From Meandrina meandrites (Eukaryota; Cnidaria; Anthozoa; Scleractinia; Meandrinidae): a stretch of 64,000 bases of DNA. The position numbers and the translations under genes are program-made. Under the pieces are notes generated by a model that saw nothing but the letters and a program-made list of their open reading frames with translations, was not told the origin of the DNA and made no database searches. Positions 34,661 through 44,699 of this stretch are shown here, piece by piece. The stretch covers positions 38,340,251 to 38,404,250 of the forward strand of contig OY855903.1 of assembly GCA_963693305.1 (NCBI GenBank), given 5' to 3'. Within the stretch, counting starts at the first letter, position 1; every line of letters begins with the position of its first letter.

Positions 34661-35710
34661 GTTTGTGTAATCGCTAGCTGACAGAAGATTATCAGTGTCA
34701 CGCGACAAAGGTCAACCTAGCCGATTTCAAAATAAATTTTATGCGACGTTTAATCTTCACAGCAATCAAAGAATGCAAGATCAAACCTATTATGCTCATG
34801 GCACTATCAAAACACATTCCGGAAATTGAACGTTAATCGTAAACGCTGTACAGAGAAAAGAGTGTACACACGCTAGCACGAAAACACGCAAACTTGAATT
34901 TGTCTGCTTGGAGCTTGCTTCTTTTACTCCCAATGCAAATCACAATGAAAAACAACGTAAATCCGTATAGATCTTTACAAGTGATGCACGTTCGACCTCG
35001 ACGATTTAATTCGTCACTTGTTAAATAGAAGCGACAAGAAGGAACAATTACATCGTGTGCTTCACAGCGACAACCTAAATCAACGCATTTCAAACACCTT
35101 TTATAGGCCTCGGAGTTAAGAAGTACCCTTGCTGAGTTTTAAAACCCACAACAGATAAATGTTCATCGCATGCAAGCAAAATCATCAGCACAGAAGGAAC
35201 AACGAAACTAGCAGTATAAGCAACCAAAATAGCGGTAGCAGAAGACAGGCAAAGTCATATTTTAAAAGCATATTAAAATAAAAGACGATGCGCGGATCGT
35301 TAAAAGTGATCATATGTTTTGAACACGAATAGAAAAGTACATAGAAGAAAACAACTTGCCCCCAAAGTTATCCAGATAAACACGCAATTGAATTCTACTA
35401 AAAAGACTTGAAAGCGAAGTTTGTGTAATCGCTAGCTGACAGAAGATTATCAGTGTCACGCGACAAAGGTCAACGCAGCCGATTTCAAAATAAATTTTAT
35501 GCGACGTTAATCTACACAGCAATCAAAGAATGCAATATCAAACTTATCATGCTCATGGCATTATCAAAACACATTCTGGAAATTGAACGTCAATCGTACA
35601 CGCTGTAGAGGGAAAAGAGTGTAAACACGATAGCACGAAAACACGCAAACTTGAAAACAAAAATGAAAAACATCGACGATTTAATTCGTCACTTGTTAAA
35701 TAAAAGCGAC
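34661..35710. repeat. Local direct duplication (~250-bp core)
   Basis: About 34664-34900 repeats at about 35416-35655 with high identity, starting TTTGTGTAATCGCTAGCTGA. It is absent from the corresponding part of copy 1. Non-coding. Confidence 0.75.
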
Positions 35711-36120
35711 AAGAACTCGCACGAATACATTAAACGATGACGTCATCGCTTAAAAAAACAGTCGTGGCCTCATAGGGCCTTTGATTTCATTTTGCTTTTT
35801 CAATGACAGCAGAGTTATTGCAATCAGATTTATATCAAATAGCTTAATGATACCGCGCACAATAATGGTCTTCTCTAGGTTTTTTGATATCAGTTCTCTT
35901 AAATACTATATCACGTAAGAACATGTCTAAGAACGTTTTAGGCTGAAAATATGACAAAAAAATCAGTTTCGGTTCAGCCTCGGCCGCAAAATCACGGCTA
36001 TGTATGTGTAACTTCAAACTTAAAAAAGGTAATCAATTTTCGTCGACGTGTCCATTCAGTTACAATTTGAAATTCACAAAGCTAGATAGTAGAAGGCAAT
36101 AGAGCTTCATACTATTCGCA

Positions 36121-37012
36121 TTACAAGTCATGAAGAGGAATAACTGCAACTTGTCTTTGTTGCTGAGGTCGTCTGCGAAAGAGAGCAAGTACAGCTGATC
36201 TGTATTCTGGCATGCGGATAGCGTATAATATAGGATTTACAAGCGAGTTTGCATAATATAAAATATGCAGAATACGACCCAACCGAACTAACGTTACAAA
36301 GGACATCGAAGTAAAAACGTCAGTGGTATAAAAGAGAAAATGGCATATAGCGTATGGTAGGTACAACAACAGAGATACGACAGTCACGATCAACAATGTC
36401 ATGGTCAGTTTTCTTTCTCTACTGGCTGCACCATGGTGTTGAGGCTGCGCTCCACAACGGACTTTAATAACAATGGACGCGTAAGAAATACAAATGACTA
36501 ATAAACAAATTGCATTGAATGAATTCTGTAAGTAAGAATAATAACTGGGACCTTTAAATACCGATAGAACTGTAAGAGCAATTGACAACAACCCAGCTGT
36601 AACCCAAACAACAGCAATTATTAATGCGTAAACCCATTTCTTAATTAGCCGATGTCTGAACGGCCGCAGCGTCGCGTGCAGCCGCTCAACAGAAATTGCT
36701 GCTATGTTTGTTACAGAGGAAACAAGGAACAAGCGATAGTGTCTCTAGCACATTGTTTGCCCAGGGATCAATTGAGTTGTACTTCCAGACATTACAGTAG
36801 CCTGCTCCAAACCAATAGAATAGATCATCCGTAGCAAATCCTCCAACCAACATATCTGCAACTGCCAAATTAATAACCAGGTACGTGCTACGCTTGCGCA
36901 GATTACGATTTTTTACCAAAACAATTATTGTAATGATGTTAAGTGTTACTATAGCAACACACTCGGTTAAGCCCACAGTAAGCCAGGTAACACATTCAGG
37001 AAACGAAAACAT
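36121..37012 (-). pseudogene. Class A GPCR with one frameshift
   Basis: Rhodopsin-family receptor of about 297 residues. The N-terminal frame (37012-36686) gives TM1 and TM2 with NLAVADML and the TM3 start. From 36732 a second frame gives the rest of TM3 with an ERL triplet in place of DRY, TM4, TM5, loop 3 (SRERKLTM), TM6 and TM7 with NSLVNPILYAI, plus a short basic tail. An extra base near 36732 shifts the frame in TM3. Single-exon structure is common for cnidarian receptors, but the ligand cannot be told. If the shift is a sequencing error the gene could be functional. Copy 1 retains only the last third. Confidence 0.85.
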
Positions 37013-37166
37013 GTTGAATTCTCACTTCTTTTTTGAACTCTTTTTTATTTGGTGTTGGAGAGATCTGTATCTGTTGAGAGAAATGAGTGATGAGATATGA
37101 GTGATGTGTTTATTTTTTTTTTACTGGTTGTATACGAAGACATGCAGTTAACTTGTATCTTAACTT

Positions 37167-37244
37167 AGCCTGCACAACAGGCGATTTATTTAGTCAGTTT
37201 GCGTGACGCACGAAGCACCGCAGCAAGCGCCTGTTCTGCAGGCT
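37167..37244. mobile_element. Foldback element with AGCCTGC ends
   Basis: AGCCTGCACAACAGGCG and CGCCTGTTCTGCAGGCT form the arms around about 45 bp. Related by its ends to the 57-bp palindrome at 29871. Confidence 0.65.
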
Positions 37245-39307
37245 ATTCTTAACTTAATTCTGGCCCGAAAGCATGTACTGATATTTCTCCGTCAATAGAT
37301 AATTAATTGACGTAAAATAATTTTTTAACAGTACGCTCAAGAGAAATATGGAAATTGAATTTCAATGCTTACCTTTTAACCTAAGTAAATAATAAATGAA
37401 TAAGCATTACAAAGAAAACTCAAAGTAAATCATTTTACTATTTCTGAATTTTTTTTATCATACTGTGCCATGTCTGCGACGTTTCGTCTTAAAATTTGAC
37501 ACTATCTGGTGACTACCAGTATAGTACAATAACAACAAAAACTCAACCAGCCGAAGTACGCTGCCCAAGTCATCGTAAATCAGCGTTTTTATCCAACTTT
37601 ATCAAACAGCACTGTTATTTCTAGGTTCTGAAACAGGGTCTACGTGACTGAATTTGTGACTATTTACCGGCTCCGCTTAGCCTCCAAACGATGAGCTTTC
37701 GGTGCAAAATGAAAGTCATCGGCATATCTTGTGGATTCGAAAATAAACACATCTGTGTATTTAATGATTATTCGACAGGAGACCTTCGGAAGACACAGTT
37801 ATCTGAACTATTTTAGTGTTTACAATGTTTAAAGATCTTTGTTCGAAACGTTCTTAACACAAACGAGGTTGCAGTCACATTTTGCCCAGGAAAATTATCC
37901 ATTCAAGCCTTTTTATAACATTAAAGAACTTTAAAAAAATTTTCTTGTTAAAGCACATACTAAAACTTTTAACGAGAAAGACGAGCAATAGTTTGAAAGA
38001 AAAACTATGCCAAAGAAGCAAACACGTAGTTATGTATTCGCAAGACTTTTCTTTGATAGATGAAAACGTGTCGAAGGGTAAATTTGTTAAACACAAATTC
38101 TAAATCGATGGACAGTCGCGCACAAAACACTAAGTCATCATTTCATGAGATTTTCCTTGGTATTGAAATATTTTTTCATTTAGCTGTTATGCTTTTCTGA
38201 AAGAACAATAATCGTAGCACACAACATGTAAAATTACACAGTTAACATCTCAACAACGTCAATCTTTATTCAAAAACAAAAGGAACGTTTTCCTGCTGCA
38301 ACAGAACGTGCCGCAGGTTGTTGAAATGTACACAACTGCGGCGTCTGAATTTGCCGCGCACAAACAACTGGTTTATTTGTTAAAATGTTTTAACTGACTT
38401 TTCCTTTAATTATGATGCTTTCTAAAAGAGTGACTAAGGTAGCATTGGACTTAAAAACATAGAAAGAACAATGGTCTCTCCAGGGGAGACAGTGATATTA
38501 ATATAAAAAATATTATCAGAAAAAAAGTGTAGAAAATCTTCAAGTTACCTTGGTAAGTGGCCTCTTCAACTTGTTATGCAGATATTAAAATGATTATTGG
38601 CTTCTTATTGTCGTAGTTTCAATTTCAGCTGTTGGTAAACTTAACTCCACTGTAAAAGCAATTAATATAAAATTGATAAGATGACTTAAAATTAAAGGGA
38701 AATAACTCGAACATAAAAAAAGAACTCAGTCTTTTAATGTCCAATACGATTTTCGTTTTTTCTTGCCGATCTAAGCACATTTGAAAAAAGCCTTTTTTCC
38801 CCTAGAACATTGATGTTTATAAAAATTTCAGATAAAACTTAGGAAAACAACACGTCCAAAGCAATAACAAAAATTCAACGCCGGCGAAATAAATAATTTC
38901 AGCTTCTAAAAACGCTCGCTCTTCGAAAGCAGCAGATAGCTTGGCGCCACTTTCTTTCCCTGATTCACTATTTTGTTTCTCGGTACTGATTAGTTTACAT
39001 TAATTGAGACCTACATCATAAAAATTGTATATCGAGAGAAGCAAGAGTTAAACTGACCTAAATTTAATTCTAATGTTTAATTAGACAAATAATTAAATTC
39101 TAGAGCTCTTTAACACACAAAACTTAGTTGCAGCTGCCTCTCCATTTTTCATATTAAAAAAACTACATAAATATTTGTTTGTCTTGCCTACGGGACAACA
39201 GAGACTTGAGATTATTTTCTTCCCTTGCGTTTACGGATATTGCACTTTTTATAACGTAGTCAACTTGAATTTTTCGATTAACGTTCATGTATTAATTTGA
39301 CGTCAAA
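37245..39307. other. Non-coding host segment left of the Polinton
   Basis: Matches copy 1 at about 2140-2554 and 2997-4459. No gene. The last five bases (39303-39307, TCAAA) are the left target duplication of the Polinton. Confidence 0.6.
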
Positions 39308-39471
39308 ACACACATAGAAGATGAGGGTTCTAGCACAAATTTTATAACACAATCCAAACAAAGCTTTATTATCAAAAACTCGGCTCCCATGCTCGCCTCG
39401 TTTTAGATAAAAAAGCTTTGTTTGGATTGTGTTATAAAATTTCTGCTAGAACCCTCATCTTCTATGTGTGT
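39308..39471. repeat. Left terminal hairpin of the Polinton
   Basis: 164-bp imperfect palindrome: arms starting ACACACATAGAAGATGAGGG fold onto the complement ending at 39471, around a GC-rich centre (CTCGGCTCCCATGCTCGCCT). It could form a cruciform or a covalently closed end. Confidence 0.85.
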
Positions 39472-39843
39472 GGTGGTATTTGAGTGAAAATAAGCAAGGA
39501 AGTAACAAAGAGCGAGCGGATGTGTCACACAAAAAAATTATTTCAAATTGGAGAAATGTAAGCACTGTCAATATAGCGCTTCTTTCCAAATTCTGTATAG
39601 CATTGTAGTGCCAATCTCGAAGCGCTTTTGAATCGATGCGGGTGACTCCTTTCCTCGCGCGCCCACAATTTCCCGAATTTCTTCGGTAGAAAGCTGTTTT
39701 GCAGGAGGCATATGTTTGTATAAATACAAGTGTGCGCAGCGGGGATGTGCCACATTTTTTTTTCTGTTTATATACAAAAGTGCAAAAGTGTGCCAGAATT
39801 ATTTTCCATTTGAACAATTATCTGCACTTGTATATACGGCGAG
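39472..39843. repeat. Left terminal inverted repeat, inner part
   Basis: Matches the complement of 59881-60216, almost perfectly between about 39540 and 39843. The left side carries about 38 extra bases near 39490-39530. It ends exactly at the polymerase start codon, so both divergent promoters lie in the repeat. Confidence 0.85.
39568..39711 (-). CDS. TIR-encoded small helix-turn-helix protein, left copy
   Basis: 47 codons from ATG 39711, reading outward to the element end. The sequence has the layout of a homeodomain-like/Tc1-type helix-turn-helix: a first helix with STEEIREIV, then SPASIQKRFEI and a recognition-like helix TMLYRIWKEAL. An upstream in-frame ATG would give 69 residues. The right terminal repeat has an identical protein at 60013-60156. 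It may bind the terminal repeats in replication or transcription control, a guess from position and fold only. Confidence 0.55.
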   Translation of the reverse strand: MPPAKQLSTEEIREIVGARGKESPASIQKRFEIGTTMLYRIWKEALY

Positions 39844-42800
39844 ATGGCAGCCGCAAGATTTTCGTCTAATGTTCTGCAAACATTTTACAGTCCAATAACT
39901 AGAGAGGAAAATAGAAATCTTCCTCAACCATTACAACCTGAACGTGTTCCTGTACGTGATGGGTTTAAAATAAGTCAGACTAATTTCCAGGAATGGCTTC
40001 GTGTATGGATAATGAACGTATCTCAAACAAATCCAAACAACAAAGATATTTATATGTTTAAAAATGCAAATAAAGAAAAGTATACAAATTTGATTGAACA
40101 GGAAATTTTAAAGTTGGGAAGTGTAAAGGTGAGCTTCGGGCTAAAAGTAAATTTTGAAATAGAAAGAAACGGAGAAACGCAAGAAATGACGCACTATTTC
40201 AAAGAGGACCAGCCGCACGTTTTTACCAGGTATGACAAAGAACAGATAGAACAAAAATATGAAGAATTCATGGGAAGAATAAAGGGAGAAATAGAAAACT
40301 GGTCATTGCAAGGATCAGGATGGGAAATTGAAAGTATAGAGTTAGCATACGTGAATGTCGCAAAATATCAGCCACTGCGCGGAGGAACCTATTTGCCACT
40401 TCCAGCCGATCTAGCAAAAAAGAAGGCAATAATAAATGTAAAAAACAAAGACAACGAATGCCTGAAGTGGGCTCTAAGAGCAGCTTTATTTCCTCCACAA
40501 GATGGAAAGAACCCACAAAGACCAAGCAGATATCCGGTTAAAAATGATGGCATAAACTACAAAGGAATTGACTTTCCAACACCGGTAAAACAAATAGATA
40601 AGCTTGAAAAACAAAACGGAAAACTCGCGATAAACGTGTTCGGATGGAAAAACGACACCGTGATTGTGCACAGGATAAGCAGAAAAGAACCGAACGTACC
40701 GAGAATAAACCTGATGTTGATTGAGTCAGGGAAAATTCAGCACTATTGTTACGTAAAAAGAGAAAGCGCTTTGCTGTTCGATCAAAGCAAAAACAGAAAT
40801 GCAAAACACTACTGCATGATGTGCTTAACAGGTTTCTCAAGAGCGGACTTGCTCGAGAACCACAAAAAATATTGCAATGGTGTGAACGGCAGGCCGACAA
40901 GGATTGAGATGCCAGAAGAGGGGAAAAACATCCTCGCTTTCCAAAATTACCACAAACAGATGAAGGCGCCCTATGTGATATATGCGGACTTTGAGGCACT
41001 GGTAAAAAAGATACCCGGCTGTGAGCGCGGGCCGGAAAGAAAGAACAAAAGCTACACAGAAAAGACCGAATGGCATGAAGCGTGCGGGTATTCGTACATT
41101 GTTGTGAGAAGCGACGGCGAAGTTACAGGGTCAAAAGTTTACAGGGGCGAAAATGCGGTAAAAGAGTTTCTTAACGGAATACTGAAGGAAGAAACGAAAA
41201 TAAGAGAGAGTTTGGCCACACCAAAGCCGATTGTGATGAAGGCCGAAGACTGGGAAAAATACAAAAACGCGTCTGAATGTCATATTTGTAACAAACGTTT
41301 GATAAAAGATGAATTCTTAGACTCAATACCCGTCTGCGACCATGATACAGGCTGTTATTGTGGTCAAAGCCACAAAGGTTGTTATTACGCGGCACTCAAA
41401 AAAATAAAATTAGTTGGGCCAAAAAGAGAAAGAAAAGAAAAAGACAAAATAGACCAATGGATTGCAAACAATCAGGAAGCATGTTTGTTCTGCGCAGAAC
41501 CTTTACTTCAGAAAAACTACAGAGACGCAGTAAAAGACCATTGCCACATAACGGGCGCGTACCGCGGAGCCGCGCACAACGCATGTAACCTTAAAATGCG
41601 AATAAAATCCAAGACGGACCAGATACCAATTGTGTTTCACAACCTGAAAGGTTACGACGCACACCATTTAATGCAGGCGATGTCAAATTTGAAAAAAGAG
41701 GTGAAATGCGTCGCAAACAACATGGAGAAATACATAACCTTTTCGGTCGGAGGTCTGCGATTCATAGACAGCTTGAACTTTCTGCAAGGAAGCTTGGACT
41801 CGCTGGTAGAAGCAAGATTGGAATCGCAGGTAGAAGAAACGCCAAAGGAGGCACTAAAAATCACATCAACATTATCAAATGGCAGTGATCTGCTTTACAA
41901 AAAGGGAATTTACCCATACGAGTACATGGATTCATGGGCGAAATTCAGCGAAACAAGTCTGCCCAAAAAAGAAGACTTCTACAGCAAACTCAACGATGAA
42001 CACATTATAGAATATGAGTACGCTCACGCTAAGAAAGTATGGGAGACTTTTGATTGTAAAACATTGGGGGATTACCATGACCTTTACGTGAAAACGGATG
42101 TAGCACTGTTGGCAGATGTATTTGAAAATTTCCGTTAACTGTGTTTGCAGCAGTACGGTCTTGACCCGGCGCACTATTTCACATCACCAGGCCTCTCATG
42201 GGACGCACTCTTGAAAAAGACGGGTGTCGAGCTTGAGTTGTTAACAGATTATAAAATGCATATGTTCGTGGAACGAGGAATTCGCGGAGGAATCTCGATG
42301 GTAAGCAAAAGGCACGCAAAGGCAAACAATCCTTTGGTAACAGACTATGACGAAAGCAAACCGAACAGTTACATAATGTATCTGGACGCGAACAACCTGT
42401 ACGGCTGGGCAATGAGCAAGCCTCTCCCCAAAAGCGGATTCAAATGGAAACGCGTTATGCCGACAGAGGAGGAAATCCTGAACAAAAAAGAAAACGCCAA
42501 GAAAGGCTGGATCCTTGAAGTTGATTTGGAGTACCCGGCGGAGCTGCATAAAGAACACAACAGCTACCCGCTAGCGCCAGAGAAAAAGGTCGTGAAAAAA
42601 GAAAACATGTCGGACTACCAAAATAATCTGATAAAAGAATTGGACCTGAAAATCCCAAACAGCAAAAAGCTGCTGCTGACACTTGAGGACAAAAATGACT
42701 ACGTGGTTCACTACGAAAACTTGAAGTTCTATCTAAAGCAGGGGATGAAACTGAAGCGCGTAAAAAGGGTGCTGGAGTTCGAACAAGAGTGTTGGATGGA

Positions 42801-43962
42801 GCCGTACATTCGGATGAACACAGAATTCAGAAAGCAAGCAAAGAATGACTTTGAAAAGAACTTTTACAAGCTAATGAACAACTCAGTTTTCGGCAAAACC
42901 ATGGAAAACCTGCGCAACCGAGTAGACATAAAAATAGTCCGCAGCAATGAGAAAGACAAAATAAGAAAATTGATCGCTAGCCCTTTGTACGCAAGGCACG
43001 TAATATTTACAAACGACCTGGTGGGCATTGACATGCACAAAAGCCGCCTGCTGCTCAACAAGCCGGTCTACACAGGAATGACAATCCTTGACAAAAGCAA
43101 GATACTGATGTACGACTTCTTTTACAACCACCTGAAAAAGCAGTACGGCGAGAAATGCGAGCTCCTGTACACTGACACGGACAGCTTGCTGCTGAAGATA
43201 GAAACAGAGGACGTCTACAAAGACATAAAAGCAAACGAAAACTTCTATGATACATCAGACTACCCGAAGGAACATCCGCTTCACTCAACAGTGAACAAAA
43301 AGGTTTTGGGAAAAATGAAAGATGAGTGCGCGGGGACCCCAATATCGGAGTATGTGGGCCTGAGGTCAAAAATGTACTCAGTCATGAAGGAAGACGAAAG
43401 CAAAAAGGGAATAGACAAAATAAAGAAAGACTTCCCTGAGGCGGAAATAAAAGAGTGCACCTGCGAAGGAAAAAAAGTGCAGGCAATAATGGCAAAAGAC
43501 GCAGAGTTGTTCAAAAAAATAAAAAAGAAACATCCGAAAGCAATAGTGTCGCAATGCTGTAACATGATAAAAGCTGATGAAATAAACGTAAAAAAAGCAA
43601 AAGGCGTGAAAAAGAACGTTGTGAAGAAACAGATAAAGCATGAAAAGTACAAGCAGGCGCTGTTCAGCAAAGAGCAGATGTGGCACGGAATGAACATTTT
43701 GCGAAGCGAGGGGCACGAAATCTACGGCATGCATGTAAATAAAATTTCACTGTCCCCGTTTGATTCAAAGCGCTGGATAGCTGACGACGGGGTAAATACA
43801 AAAGCTTACGGGTACAACAGTGCAATGGAAGCAATGGAAGCTTTATTGGCTAATACAGAAATGGAAGAAATAGAATTAACAAATACAGAAATGGAAGAAA
43901 TAGAATTAACAAATGCCGAAATGAAAGAAATAGAAGAAGCTTTAAAGTCGCTCGGGGGGTAA
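39844..43962 (+). pseudogene. polB: Protein-primed type B DNA polymerase, one in-frame stop
   Basis: Frame 39844-42138 continues in the same frame from 42139 to 43962, about 1,370 codons in all, broken only by TAA at 42136-42138. Order: N-terminal region, a C2HC finger (YCMMCLTGF, about residue 320), ExoI YADFEAL (about 378), an inserted endonuclease VII-like zinc module (DHCHITGAYRGAAHN, about 565), ExoII FHNLKGYD (about 598), ExoIII YVKTDVALLAD (about 744). Then motif A MYLDANNLYG (about 845), motif B KLMNNSVFGKT (about 1008) and motif C YTDTDSLLLK (about 1107). The stop lies between exonuclease and polymerase domains. The C-terminus has three acidic ~10-residue repeats (NTEMEEIELT). All catalytic residues are present; the enzyme would copy the linear element from a terminal protein. 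Confidence 0.96.
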
Positions 43963-44124
43963 TTGTGTGTTTGGAGGCACAACAAGCAGTTCTTCACGCA
44001 CGAAGCCGCGCTTGGGCCCGTCATGCAAATAGTAGAGAACGGGCTGATTCGGTTTGGTAAAAGAACGTTCAATGTTGTAAACTTTCAAAGACCAGATTGG
44101 ATGAGTGTACGATGAGTGTACCAC
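43942..44124 (-). pseudogene. C-terminal remnant of the Polinton integrase
   Basis: About 60 codons on the minus strand, tail-to-tail with polB and overlapping it by about 20 bases. The sequence HPIWSLKVYNIERSFTK then PVLYYLHDGPKRGF and EELLVV matches the pattern of the SH3/chromo-like C-terminal module of Polinton retroviral-type integrases (W..E.F.I, P..Y.L.D, G.F..EEL). The catalytic core is missing: the frame is cut at about 44125, where the nested 6.8-kb element begins. The right flank of the nested element (50934-51014) contains no more than a few possible codons, so most of the gene was deleted as well. Assignment rests on motif resemblance and gene order. Confidence 0.5.
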
Positions 44125-44189
44125 GTGGCCATTTCAAATTTTAATGTTGTTATTCGAAATTAATTTTATTCTGAATTTCGCCAGGATTC

Positions 44190-44400
44190 ATGCTGGTTTT
44201 CTCTCTTTTGCATTCTGTAATTATCTTGCCTCGATTCCATGTTGGCTTTCTGTTATTTGCATTCTGTAATTATCTTGCCTCGATTCCATGTTGACTTCCT
44301 GTTATTTGCATTCTGTAATTATCCTACCTCAATTCCATGTTGGTTTCTGACTTTTGCATTCTGTAATTATCTTGCCTCGATTCCATGTTTGTTTACTGTT
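44190..44400 (+). repeat. Left subterminal repeats (~47-bp unit)
   Basis: Four to five units, each with GCATTCTGTAATTATC, TTGCCTCGATTCCATGTT and a pyrimidine spacer. Short frames here are repeat artefacts. Confidence 0.85.
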
Positions 44401-44699
44401 GTTTGGATTCTGAGATTCATGTCTGCATTTCTGTGTATTCTTTTTTTCTGTAGAATATATCTGCATTCCCAAGCCCGTATTTTTTAGCCGTATTTTCAGT
44501 AATTTTGTATTTTTGTTGCCTCGTTTCCAAGTCACACCATGAGAACGAGGCCACCTGGAACCCAGGGCTCTCTGACTCTTTGAAAGGTTGGGAACGTTGG
44601 GAACTGGTTTGTAAATAGTCGCGACAGACTGTGACCGAAAATATTGGTCATTGGTCGTCACTGGGCGGAAATCTTGAAAATGGCTAAAGATGGGTCAAG

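Noticed and set aside
39323..39460. Left hairpin as a transcription terminator
   Set aside because: It is the end of a Polinton with a matching structure at the other end.
44190..44400. Regular ~47-bp repeats suggesting a CRISPR array
   Set aside because: Units repeat as a whole without unique spacers, in a eukaryotic transposon with an inverted counterpart at the other end.
44239..44487. 82-codon repeat-containing frame
   Set aside because: Product of translating the subterminal repeats; no protein character.
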